A DNA stretch of 64,000 nucleotides from an uncultured Bacteroides sp. (GTDB taxonomy: Bacteria; Bacteroidota; Bacteroidia; Bacteroidales; Bacteroidaceae), in assembly GCA_945833835.1 (NCBI GenBank), contig CAMAFR010000007.1, forward strand, positions 1 to 64,000, written 5' to 3'. Shown one piece after another: positions 8,561 to 18,098 of the stretch; positions within the stretch are counted from its first letter, which is position 1; each line of letters starts with the position of its first letter. The position numbers and the translations under genes were made by a program. Below the pieces are notes generated by a model, which worked only from the letters and a program-made list of their open reading frames with translations, made no database searches and was not told the DNA's origin.

Positions 8561-10720
8561 CTATCCTCTGAGCACCACCCGGTCGCCTGCCCGTTGGGCC
8601 ATCAGACGCTGCGTCTCGTGCAGCTCCTTGTAGCGTTGCATCATCTCCCGGCAGTGGTTGGGGTCGCCAGCCGTCTGCGAGTCGGCCAGTGCCTGCAACA
8701 GTTGCTTCAGCTCTTCGTCTACAATGGCCATCTTGAAATCAAGCAGCAACCGGGGCACCAGGTCGAACAGCCGCTCGTCGTCCGCAACAATCTTCTGGGA
8801 CTTCGAGTGGTACTTGCTCAGCTGGTAACGGTCACTCACGAGGTCGGCTGCCCGCTGGCTGATTTCCGGATTGGCATGGTTCACAAAATGCCGCTCCGCC
8901 ACAAAGCCCGGGTCGTCCTGATAACGCTCGGCATCTTGCAGAATCAGCCGGTGAAGGGCGTTGTGGAACTGCAAGTCATCTTCTTTCAGCCCCATCGAGA
9001 TAAAGCGTATCACCGACACCGGTCGGGGCGTTCCTCCTTCCTCTTCGGGCGCAAGATAACACACTATTTTCTCGCCATACCGCACAATCATGCGTATCAG
9101 CTCCTCCTCTTTGGCATAGAACAGCTTCCGCTCGTTGCCCTGCACCGGGATGAACGAGGTATAGGTGTCGGCCGGAACAACAGTTTCGGGAGGCACCGGT
9201 GCTTCACCGGCAGCAGGCGGTACGGTCACTTCCCCGACGGGAGGCGGCACGGCAGCAGGAGGCTCTTCGCTGACAGCAGGCACCAGTCCATCGGGCGATA
9301 CGGCAGCCGCCGCACCGGCCTCTACTGCCGGCGGAGGCGGTACCGGCACATTGCCGCCACGGTTCTCACGCAGCCGACGGCGTTGTTCGTCCTTCCGCTT
9401 CGCTTCGGTGCGCTGCTCCATCAGCTGGGCAGCCGCCCTGACCAGCACCTTCTCCTCCATCTGCAACAGCTGGCTGCACTCACGGAGATAGACCGAACGG
9501 GTAATATCGTTTGGAATCACCGAAATGCTCTGAACAATGCTGCCTATCAGCGACGAACGGCGGATAGGGTCCTTCCCGGCCTCCTCCATCAGCAGAGCGG
9601 TCTTGAAACGGATGAAGTCCACCTCATGCGCATTGATGTAGGCCTGGTAATCGGTGGCATTGTGCTTGCGGGCGAAACTGTCGGGGTCATCGCCGTCGGG
9701 CAACAGGCAGACCTTGACGTTCATCCCCTCCTCCAGCAACATGTCAATACCGCGCAGGCTGGCTTTGATGCCGGCACCGTCGCCGTCGTACAACAAAGTG
9801 ATGTTGTCCGTAAAACGGTGGATGAGCCTGATTTGCTCGGTGGTGAGGGCGGTGCCCGACGAGGCGACCACATTCTCCAGCCCACTCTGGTGCATGGAGA
9901 TGACATCCGTATAGCCTTCTACCAGAAAGCAGCGGTCCTGCCGCACGATGGCCTGCTTGGCGAAATAGATGCCATACAGCTCTCGGCTCTTGTGGTAAAT
10001 TTCGCTTTCGGGCGAATTGACGTACTTCATCTGTACGTTCTTGGTGGCGGCATTGAGCACACGGCCCCCGAAAGCGACAATCTTGCCCGACACCGAATGG
10101 ACCGGAAAGATGACACGCCCCCAGAAACGGTCGTGCAGCGTACCGTCATCCTTGCGGTAACACAGCCCCGTACGGACCAGATAGTCTTCGCGGAAGCCCC
10201 GCTGAAGGGCGGCACGTGCCAGCGCATCGCCGCTGTTGGTGCTATAACCGAGCTGGAACTTGCGGATAATGTCATCGCGGAACCCACGGCCACGCAGATA
10301 GGTCATGCCGATACGCTGCCCGTCGATATGGTTGTACAGCACATCGCGGAAATAGTCGCCGGCAAACTGGTTGAGCACCGAAAGACTCTCGCGCAGGCTG
10401 TGGGCCTGCTTCTCCTCATCGGTCAGCTCGCGTTCCTTGATTTCTATATTGTATTTCTTCGCCAGCCAGCGCAGGGCCTCGTAGTAGGTCAGCTGCTCGT
10501 GCTCCATAATGAAATGGACCACGTTGCCCCCCTTGCCGCAACTGAAGCACTTGCACACGCCCTTGCTGGGCGACACGCTGAACGATGGGGTCTTCTCGTT
10601 GTGGAAAGGACACAGCCCCACATAGTTGACGCCCCGTTTGCGGAGGGTGACAAATTCGGACACGACATCCACAATTTGTGCCGCATCCATAATCCGGTCG
10701 ATGGTAGCTTGGTCAATCAT
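8561..10720 (-). CDS. dnaG: DNA primase
   Basis: CPFHNEKTPSFSVSPSKGVCKCFSCGKGG zinc finger and TOPRIM (LVEGYTDVISMHQSG); Pro/Ala-rich insertion before the C-terminal domain. Confidence 0.97.
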   Translation of the reverse strand: MIDQATIDRIMDAAQIVDVVSEFVTLRKRGVNYVGLCPFHNEKTPSFSVSPSKGVCKCFSCGKGGNVVHFIMEHEQLTYYEALRWLAKKYNIEIKERELTDEEKQAHSLRESLSVLNQFAGDYFRDVLYNHIDGQRIGMTYLRGRGFRDDIIRKFQLGYSTNSGDALARAALQRGFREDYLVRTGLCYRKDDGTLHDRFWGRVIFPVHSVSGKIVAFGGRVLNAATKNVQMKYVNSPESEIYHKSRELYGIYFAKQAIVRQDRCFLVEGYTDVISMHQSGLENVVASSGTALTTEQIRLIHRFTDNITLLYDGDGAGIKASLRGIDMLLEEGMNVKVCLLPDGDDPDSFARKHNATDYQAYINAHEVDFIRFKTALLMEEAGKDPIRRSSLIGSIVQSISVIPNDITRSVYLRECSQLLQMEEKVLVRAAAQLMEQRTEAKRKDEQRRRLRENRGGNVPVPPPPAVEAGAAAAVSPDGLVPAVSEEPPAAVPPPVGEVTVPPAAGEAPVPPETVVPADTYTSFIPVQGNERKLFYAKEEELIRMIVRYGEKIVCYLAPEEEGGTPRPVSVIRFISMGLKEDDLQFHNALHRLILQDAERYQDDPGFVAERHFVNHANPEISQRAADLVSDRYQLSKYHSKSQKIVADDERLFDLVPRLLLDFKMAIVDEELKQLLQALADSQTAGDPNHCREMMQRYKELHETQRLMAQRAGDRVVLRG

Positions 10721-10750
10721 GGTGCAAACTTACAAAAAAAATGAAAGACC

Positions 10751-10794
10751 GTGTGGGGAAGCAGGCTGCAAAATCGCATCCTGCTTCCCCACAC
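10751..10794 (-). terminator. Rho-independent terminator for the phosphate transporter transcript
   Basis: gtgtggggaagcagg / cctgcttccccacac perfect 15-bp stem; T8 run downstream in the minus direction. Confidence 0.8.
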
Positions 10795-10843
10795 ATCCAC
10801 GCGGCTCCCCACCACAGCAGACAGCCGCACCATGCTCCGCCCC

Positions 10844-13090
10844 TTAACTTTGGAAGAAGCGGCTGGCACGCAACAGATGCCGCCAGATGCTGGTCAGCTC
10901 CTGCGACTCCTGCAACAGATTGAGGTAGACCTGCAGCACCTTCAGGTCACGGGCACCCGCCTCCTGCATACGGTTCATCTGCTGCTTACGCAACGCCGAA
11001 ATGCGTCCTTTCAAGGCATCTCCCGCCTTCAGGATGTCATCGGCCTCCGAATAGTCGTTGCAGCAGACAGCGTCTTTGGCCCGCAGCATCAGCCGGCACT
11101 GTTCCTCACACACCGGCAGGAACTCGTCGATACAGGCCGGAGGCACCGGGTTGAAATGGTTGTCCACATGCTCCTGGCACGGTTCGTTGATACGCTTCAG
11201 GCAGTAGAGCAGCTGCTCGCAACTGTTGCTGCCCAGGTGGAACCACGTATTCTTCTCCAACGCTGTGCCCATAGACAGGCGCCGCAATCCCAGCAGTTCC
11301 TTCCTGCGCTGCTTCTTCAGCATCTTACGGGCATTGTCTGTACGGTTCTCCACCTTACGCAAGTCGCGCAACCGCTGGTGGAAAAAGCCGTCGGCCAGCA
11401 TCTGATAAGACTCTTGCACAAAACCCAGATAGTGGCACAAAGTCTCGCGGACGTGCTGCTGCAACAGCAGGAGGGTCTCCTCCTGGTCTTTCGAACCCAT
11501 CATGAGGCGGAAGGTGTCATCGCCCGTATCCTCCTGCTGCTTGCGGGCATAGCGGATATTGCTGCGCACCAGCAGGAAGACAGCCAGCACAATGAAAGCC
11601 AACATGGCCACAAAACCGATGTAGAACATGGTCACGGTGACCAAGGCACACAGGATGAAAGCCACAAACGCCGTGATGAACCAGCCGCCGATGACCGACA
11701 ACATACCGGTAATGCGGTAGACAGCGCTCTCACGTCCCCAGGCACGGTCGGCCAAAGAAGAACCCATGGCGACAATGAAGGTGACATAGGTGGTAGACAG
11801 CGGCAGCTTCAGGGTGGTACCTATAATGATGAGCAACCCCGACAGCACCAGATTGACCGAGGCACGGACCAGGTCAAAGGCAGCCCCCTCTTCCATAGTC
11901 ATCTCCTCCTTGCGGAAACGGCTGTCCACCCAGCGGCGGAAACCTGCGGGAAGGATGCGCTTCAGAAAATCGTTGATGCTGGTGGCGCGCCGCACGATAG
12001 AACGTGCCAACGACGATGAACCGAACATCTCGTCGCCCTCTTCCTGACGGGCCAGCTCCACCGAGGTCTTGATGACGTTTTTCGCCTTCTTCGACGTGGC
12101 CAGCGCATAGACCATGATGATGCCAGCAGCCAGCAGGAAAATGGCGGGCGTGCGGGCCGATTCCATCAGCGAGGTCATCTTGAAATCATAGATGCTGGCA
12201 CCGCCACCGTTCGCCACATAGTCCGTGTACGACGAGAAGCCCGCCAGAGGGACACCGATGAAGTTCACCAGGTCGTTCCCGGCAAAAGCCAGCGCCAGCG
12301 CAAACGTACCCATCAGGACAATCACCTTGAAGACGTTCACCCCACACCAATGGAGCAGCTGCATCACAGCAGCCGACAACACAAAGCAGCCGGCCACCAG
12401 CACCGAAGTGTGGACATCTATCCACTGCATGATTTCAACGGGCATGAAAGGGGCCTTGGCCAGCCCTTTGAGCAACACGAAATAGGCCAATGAAGTGACG
12501 GCGATACCGCCGAAAACACCGATGGTGTACGACAGGTGCTTCCGGTAGTTGAAGCTGAAGACGAGTCGGGCCACATATTGTACGACCGAACCGGCAATGA
12601 ACGCCACGGCTACAGAGAGGAAGATACCCATGATGACCGACAAGGCTTTCTCGGTGTTCATCAGGTCATCCAGCGACAGCAATCCTGTCTCGTCGGCGGC
12701 CAGTTTGATAAGGGCCAGGACGAAGGTTCCGCCCAACAGCTCGAACACCATCGAGACCGTGGTCGAGGTGGGCAGCCCCAATGTGTTGAACACGTCGAGC
12801 AGCACCACATCGGTCACCATCACCGCCAGCAGGATACACATAATGTCGTAAAAGCAGAAATTGGCAGGCTGGAAGATGCCGTGCCGGGCAATGTCCATCA
12901 TACCATTGCTCATCACAGCCCCGGCAAACACGCCGACGGCCGCTACCGCCACAATGGTCTTGAAGCCCGCCACGCGCGCGCCTACCGCCGAACTCATGAA
13001 ATTCACGGCGTCATTGCTGACACCCACCAGCAGGTCGAACACCGCCAGCATAAAGAGGAATACCACAATTCCCAGATAGATTGTTTCCAT
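10844..13090 (-). CDS. Inorganic phosphate transporter (PiT family) with C-terminal PhoU/DUF47-like helical region
   Basis: LLVGVSNDAVNFMSSAVGAR, GNDLVNFIGVPLAG, LPLSTTYVTFIVAMG motifs. Confidence 0.9.
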   Translation of the reverse strand: METIYLGIVVFLFMLAVFDLLVGVSNDAVNFMSSAVGARVAGFKTIVAVAAVGVFAGAVMSNGMMDIARHGIFQPANFCFYDIMCILLAVMVTDVVLLDVFNTLGLPTSTTVSMVFELLGGTFVLALIKLAADETGLLSLDDLMNTEKALSVIMGIFLSVAVAFIAGSVVQYVARLVFSFNYRKHLSYTIGVFGGIAVTSLAYFVLLKGLAKAPFMPVEIMQWIDVHTSVLVAGCFVLSAAVMQLLHWCGVNVFKVIVLMGTFALALAFAGNDLVNFIGVPLAGFSSYTDYVANGGGASIYDFKMTSLMESARTPAIFLLAAGIIMVYALATSKKAKNVIKTSVELARQEEGDEMFGSSSLARSIVRRATSINDFLKRILPAGFRRWVDSRFRKEEMTMEEGAAFDLVRASVNLVLSGLLIIIGTTLKLPLSTTYVTFIVAMGSSLADRAWGRESAVYRITGMLSVIGGWFITAFVAFILCALVTVTMFYIGFVAMLAFIVLAVFLLVRSNIRYARKQQEDTGDDTFRLMMGSKDQEETLLLLQQHVRETLCHYLGFVQESYQMLADGFFHQRLRDLRKVENRTDNARKMLKKQRRKELLGLRRLSMGTALEKNTWFHLGSNSCEQLLYCLKRINEPCQEHVDNHFNPVPPACIDEFLPVCEEQCRLMLRAKDAVCCNDYSEADDILKAGDALKGRISALRKQQMNRMQEAGARDLKVLQVYLNLLQESQELTSIWRHLLRASRFFQS

Positions 13091-13183
13091 ACCGTAAGTT
13101 TGTTGTTATTCTGCAAAAATAGGCGGCCCCTGTTTCTTGCATACGACATACTTGTTACGATACGGTTACAGCTGTGGGAAGCG

Positions 13184-13777
13184 TCAGGTGTTCTGGTATA
13201 GGCCCCGTTCTTCAATGAAACGACAGACGGCAGGATGCAGGAAATAACGCACATCCCTGCCCTCGCCAATGGCACGGCGGATAAAGGTGGAGCTGACCTC
13301 CAGTAACGGTGTCGGCACCAGCCGGACACCGGCAGGAAGTCCGGACGGGTCTATCTCATACCCGGGACGGGGATAGACCACAACGGGAAAACGGCGCAGA
13401 ATCTCATCGGCCGACTGCCAGCGGTCGAACGCCAGCCAGTTGTCTGCCCCGATGACCAGCGTAAACTCCCGGTCGGGACAGGCCGCCTCCAGCTCTGTCA
13501 GGGTACGGATCATATAAGAAGGACGGGGCAGGCGGAACTCCACGTCAGAAGCACGCAGCTTGGGATAGCCTTCCAACGCCGCCTGCACCATCTGCAGACG
13601 CAAACGGTCGTCCAGCAGCTCCACGTGCTGCTTGAAAGGGTTTTGAGGCGACACCACCAGCCATACCTCGTCCAGCCCGCCATACTCACACAGATAGTTG
13701 GCCAACGCCAGATGGGCGATGTGCGGGGGATTGAACGTCCCCCCGAAGATGCCGGTCTTTATCGGAGCTTTTTCCAT
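13184..13777 (-). CDS. nadD: Nicotinate-nucleotide adenylyltransferase
   Basis: [48 protein letters not shown]. Confidence 0.95.
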   Translation of the reverse strand: MEKAPIKTGIFGGTFNPPHIAHLALANYLCEYGGLDEVWLVVSPQNPFKQHVELLDDRLRLQMVQAALEGYPKLRASDVEFRLPRPSYMIRTLTELEAACPDREFTLVIGADNWLAFDRWQSADEILRRFPVVVYPRPGYEIDPSGLPAGVRLVPTPLLEVSSTFIRRAIGEGRDVRYFLHPAVCRFIEERGLYQNT

Positions 13778-13944
13778 GAGAGCAGGTTGATGAGCTGCCA
13801 TACGGCCACCAGCAGCATGGCCGTAGCGATGATGTATTCTTTCTTGTCGAGGGCAATGACACCCACCACAACAGCGGCCAGCCCTATCAGTCCGCTGACG
13901 ACCGACAGGACACGCATGGTCTTACGGGAATTTCTCAGTCTCAT
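13759..13944 (-). CDS. Small (61 aa) predicted two-helix membrane protein
   Basis: Two hydrophobic segments; fits between gmk and nadD, overlapping nadD start by 19 bp. Confidence 0.65.
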   Translation of the reverse strand: MRLRNSRKTMRVLSVVSGLIGLAAVVVGVIALDKKEYIIATAMLLVAVWQLINLLSWKKLR

Positions 13945-13949
13945 AAGGC

Positions 13950-14516
13950 TCAGGCTTTAAGGAATCCGGAAATGGCCTGCAAGGCTTCGGCCTCGGCACG
14001 CTGCAAGTCGTCGTTCACTATCACCACGTCAAATTTCGAAGCGTAGCCCAACTCAAACTCGGCCTTGGCGATGCGGCTTTCTATCACTTCGGGAGCGTCT
14101 GTGCCGCGGCCGTTCAAGCGGCGTCGCAGTTCTTCCACCGAAGGCGGCTGGATGAAGACCGACAAAGCACGGTCACCATAAAACCGCTTGATATTGCATC
14201 CGCCCACCACGTCGACATCAAAAATCACATTCTGGCCTTCGGAGAGCTGCTTTTCCACCTGCGCCTTGAGCGTACCATAGAAGCGGTCTTTATACACTTC
14301 TTCGTACTCCAGAAACTCGCCGGCTGCGATACGCTGCCTGAACTCTTCTGGTGAAAGGAAGAAATACTCCACTCCGTTGCGCTCGCTGCCGCGCGGCGCA
14401 CGGCTGGTGGCCGAGATGGAGAAATACAGGTTCAGCCCCTGTCCGAGCAGGTAATTGATGATGGTGGATTTGCCGGACCCGGAGGGTGCCGAAAAGATAA
14501 TCAGTTTGCCAGGCAT
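13950..14516 (-). CDS. gmk: Guanylate kinase
   Basis: FSAPSGSGKSTI, SRAPRGSERNGVEYFF, EYEEVYKDRFYGT. Confidence 0.97.
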   Translation of the reverse strand: MPGKLIIFSAPSGSGKSTIINYLLGQGLNLYFSISATSRAPRGSERNGVEYFFLSPEEFRQRIAAGEFLEYEEVYKDRFYGTLKAQVEKQLSEGQNVIFDVDVVGGCNIKRFYGDRALSVFIQPPSVEELRRRLNGRGTDAPEVIESRIAKAEFELGYASKFDVVIVNDDLQRAEAEALQAISGFLKA

Positions 14517-14567
14517 TTTCTTGTAGTTTTAGGGATGTATATAAATAAGGTAAAGGACACGGGTGCG

Positions 14568-15443
14568 TCACATGACGTTCAGCACCTGTTCCTTGATTTG
14601 TTCGAGCTCGTCTTTCATCTGCACCACGATGTTCTGCATCTCCGCTTGGTTGGACTTGCTACCGGTTGTATTGATTTCACGTCCCATCTCCTGGGCGATG
14701 AAGCCCAGCTTCTTGCCCTGGCCATGTCCGCCGGCCAGCGTTTCGCGGAAGTAGTTCAGATGGTTGGCCAGGCGTTGCTTTTCCTCGTTGATGTCCAGCT
14801 TCTCGATGTAGTAAATCAGCTCCTGCTCCAGGCGGTTCTTGTCATAGTCGGTGCCGGCCATCTTCTCCAGCGCATCGGTGATACGCTCCCGTATCCGTGC
14901 CACACGATCCTTTTCAAACGGTTCGATGGACTTCAGCAACCGCTCGATGTTGTCTATCTTTTCGTTGAACTTCTTCTCCAACGCCGCACCTTCCTGCATC
15001 CGGAAGTCCACCAGGCGGTCAATGGCCTCCTCCACCGTCGCACGCACTGTCACCCATTCTTCTTCGCCCAGCTCCTGCACCTCTACCTTTGTCAGCACAT
15101 CGGGCATCCGCAGCAGGGTGACAAACCAATCTTCGGGCAAGGGGATATGGCAAGTTTCCGAAATGTTCTTAATCTGCTGGTAATAGTTCTCCACCAATGC
15201 CACGTTGATGGGGGTGGCCGCCTCGGCCGCCTCTTTCTCCACCCACAGACTGCAATCCACCTTTCCGCGTTCGAGCCTTCTGGCTATCAGATTGCGGATG
15301 TCTATTTCCTTCTCGCGGTAGACAGGGGCAATGCGGGTGGACAAATCCAGCGCCTTGCTATTGAGTGACTTGATTTCAACGTTTATCTTCTTGTCTCCAA
15401 ATACAGCAGTCGCCTTGCCATATCCGGTCATTGATTGTATCAT
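14568..15443 (-). CDS. YicC/YloC family endoribonuclease
   Basis: MIQSMTGYGKA start and C-terminal EMGREINTTGSKSNQAEMQNIVVQMKDELEQIKEQVLNV. Confidence 0.93.
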   Translation of the reverse strand: MIQSMTGYGKATAVFGDKKINVEIKSLNSKALDLSTRIAPVYREKEIDIRNLIARRLERGKVDCSLWVEKEAAEAATPINVALVENYYQQIKNISETCHIPLPEDWFVTLLRMPDVLTKVEVQELGEEEWVTVRATVEEAIDRLVDFRMQEGAALEKKFNEKIDNIERLLKSIEPFEKDRVARIRERITDALEKMAGTDYDKNRLEQELIYYIEKLDINEEKQRLANHLNYFRETLAGGHGQGKKLGFIAQEMGREINTTGSKSNQAEMQNIVVQMKDELEQIKEQVLNVM

Positions 15444-15572
15444 AATGCTCTTGTTGTCTTATTGGTTAAAATCCGGTGGCAAATTTAGCGATAAATCTTG
15501 ATTTATCCTACCATTCCCCCCAAGACAAGAGGAACTGCCTGTGTTTATTTTCCATCCCTTGAGCACCACCTC

Positions 15573-16505
15573 TCATAGACCTAACGTATCTTTCAATATT
15601 CCGCTGAACTTCTCGGCTCCTTTGTCACAAATATGGCTGGAATTGATGAAATCATCGGCCGAAAAACGGGAGTCATCAATAAAATTATAATATACCATCG
15701 CAGGATAGACCTCCCGCATCGCCTCCACACATTCCCGCATCTCTCTTTTTCCCCGCTCCGTCATCCGCTCTAAATAAGATGAATGACAAGGCATTGTAAT
15801 CACCACCAAACGGACCCCTGCCCGACGGCATACGGCAGCAATCCGCTTCATGTCCTTCAATCCCTCTTGTTTGGCCAGCGGGGCATTAGGACTGTCATAA
15901 TGGACTTGCGGAGGAAGTTGTTGTTACTGCCAGTCGTTACTCCGACCGGCTAACAAAATCTTTTGATAACCCAATGGCGTACAGTTGATCTTATCTTCCA
16001 CGTTTTTGGTGAAGAATCTCATCCCCAAATTACCTGTGGAATAAATCACTTCCGGCCAATGCCTATAGGGAATGAGCGGTTCGTATGAAATGCCCATGTA
16101 TTTCTCGTACATACATTGATAATTGGCATCAATCTGTCTAATCATTCGGAACGTGCATGGATAAATGTAACTGTGGTATTGAAAGTTATAACCCAACGGC
16201 CAAATCACACATTTCAGGTTCTTCAGCCGGGGAATGTAACGTTCCGCCAACACAGCATCGTAATGATGTGCTCTTCCGCTGATGGCCATATTGAAGGCAC
16301 TGTCGCCCAATAACGCCGGGTCCACGCCGTTGGCGATGTGCGAGTGCCCCAACAGCAACACTTTTATCTTGTCGCCCTGCTCCTCCACGTATTTCCGCTT
16401 GTAGGAGTATTCGTTGGGGACAGCCAGCAACAGCAGTTCCACACCCATAAAAATCAAGATGATTATCAAGGAAAGAAGAAATAATCTATATAAAAATCGT
16501 TTCAT
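15573..16505 (-). pseudogene. SGNH/DltD-like lipid-anchored or membrane-anchored protein interrupted by one in-frame TAA
   Basis: ORFs 15924-16505 and 15573-15860 are in the same frame; reading NDWQ*QQLPPQVHYDSPNAPLAKQEGLKDMKRI through the stop restores a continuous protein. Confidence 0.75.
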
Positions 16506-16511
16506 TGCTTG

Positions 16512-17957
16512 TCAGAATTGGAAATAAATGAAATCAGATTGGCCACCACGGTATAATAGAATCACAAAGAAGAGGAACAGATACAACATCCAACGAGCCG
16601 CACGGCTGCGAAAAACACCCCTGTTCTCCGGCAACTGCAAAGCGTGTTGCTTGTCACGCTGCAACCACTCCACACCCATCAACAGCAAGCCCATGACGGT
16701 GTATAACTTCCCGTGCAGCATAGTGGCATCAAAAAAAGTGTTGCCCAGCATTGCATGGAAAAAACCGACGGCTTGTTTCATGGTTTCCGCACGGAAAATT
16801 ATCCAGCCAACAACCGCAAGAGAAAAGGTCAGAAGCATCTGCATCATTTCCTTGGCAGTGGGCAGCCACCTGCCAGCGGCCACCCCTTGGCTATACTTTG
16901 TAGAAATGCCTAACAGGTGATAGACGGCAAGCAACATACCGTGAAAAAGTCCCCAACAAACAAAAGTCCAGTTGGCCCCATGCCATAGGCCACTGATGGC
17001 CCATACAATAAAGACATTGCGGACAGCAGTCCATTTATCACAACGGCTTCCACCGAGCGGGAAATAAACATAATCCCGAAACCACGTCATCAGTGAGATA
17101 TGCCACCGCCGCCAAAATTCCGGTATGCTCCGCGAGAAATAGGGAAAATTGAAGTTGCGCATGAGGTCGAAGCCAAACAGACGGGAACAGCCGATGGCTA
17201 TGTCTGAATAACCGGAAAAGTCACCGTAAATCTGAATCGTAAAAAGCACGCCGAGCAGTATCAACGTCACGCCCGGCAAGTCGTTGTAGTTGTTCCAATA
17301 GCTCTCGACCACCGATGCACAGTTATCGGCGATGACCATCTTTTTGAAAAAGCCCCAAAGCATCTGGCGGCAACCATCCACAGCCTGGACATAGTCGAAA
17401 CTGCGGCTACGCTGAAACTGCGGCAACAAATGGGTGGCCCGTTCGATAGGTCCGGCCACAAGTTGTGGAAAGAAACTGATGTAAGCGAAGAACTCCACCA
17501 AATCTTGTGTGGCAGGTAATTTCTTCTGATACACATCAATGGTATAGCTAAGGGCCTGAAAGGTATAGAAACTGATGCCTACGGGAAGAATGATGTTCAT
17601 CGTTGCCCAATCCAACCGCCACCCTACCGAGGAAAACAGCATGTCGAGATTCTCGACAAAAAAATTATAATACTTGAACACTCCGAGAATAGCAAGGTTG
17701 ACAATGATGTTGGCGGCACTGACGGCCTTTTGCCGTTTTCTGTGGCCCCCGTACTTTTCAATGAGCAGTCCGCTGCCGAAACTGCACAACGAAGTGAAGG
17801 CAATGAGCAGCAGGAAACGCCAGTCCCACCAACCATAAAACACATAGCTGGCTGCGACCACCAACAGATTTTGCCACCTCCGGGATCTGAACACAAACCA
17901 ATACAACAGAAACACACTTGGCAAGAACACCAAGAACTCCAATGAATTGAACAACAT
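16512..17957 (-). CDS. MBOAT family O-acyltransferase (AlgI/DltB-like)
   Basis: GISFYTFQALSYTIDVY, FFPQLVAGPIERA, FWRRWHISLMTWFRDYVYFPLGGSR, SGLWHGANWTF. Confidence 0.93.
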   Translation of the reverse strand: MLFNSLEFLVFLPSVFLLYWFVFRSRRWQNLLVVAASYVFYGWWDWRFLLLIAFTSLCSFGSGLLIEKYGGHRKRQKAVSAANIIVNLAILGVFKYYNFFVENLDMLFSSVGWRLDWATMNIILPVGISFYTFQALSYTIDVYQKKLPATQDLVEFFAYISFFPQLVAGPIERATHLLPQFQRSRSFDYVQAVDGCRQMLWGFFKKMVIADNCASVVESYWNNYNDLPGVTLILLGVLFTIQIYGDFSGYSDIAIGCSRLFGFDLMRNFNFPYFSRSIPEFWRRWHISLMTWFRDYVYFPLGGSRCDKWTAVRNVFIVWAISGLWHGANWTFVCWGLFHGMLLAVYHLLGISTKYSQGVAAGRWLPTAKEMMQMLLTFSLAVVGWIIFRAETMKQAVGFFHAMLGNTFFDATMLHGKLYTVMGLLLMGVEWLQRDKQHALQLPENRGVFRSRAARWMLYLFLFFVILLYRGGQSDFIYFQF

Positions 17958-18098
17958 CTGTTCTTGAAAACAATTAGTGTCCGCAGATGCCCGAGTCCGG
18001 ACGGGTTGGCTGATTTTCCCAGATGTTCAGTAGGATGTGTCAACTTGCCAAAAAAAACGGCTGTACACGGCCTTTTATCGCTGGAACCGTTGTGCACA

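Noticed and set aside
8420-10744. 774-aa plus-strand ORF opposite dnaG
   Set aside because: Antisense to a clear DnaG; long antisense ORFs arise from GC-rich third positions here, and the translation is low-complexity with no recognisable domain.
10751-12019. 422-aa plus-strand ORF opposite the phosphate transporter
   Set aside because: His/Gln-rich antisense artefact that also spans a terminator.
14535-15368. 277-aa plus-strand ORF opposite yicC
   Set aside because: Antisense shadow of a conserved gene.
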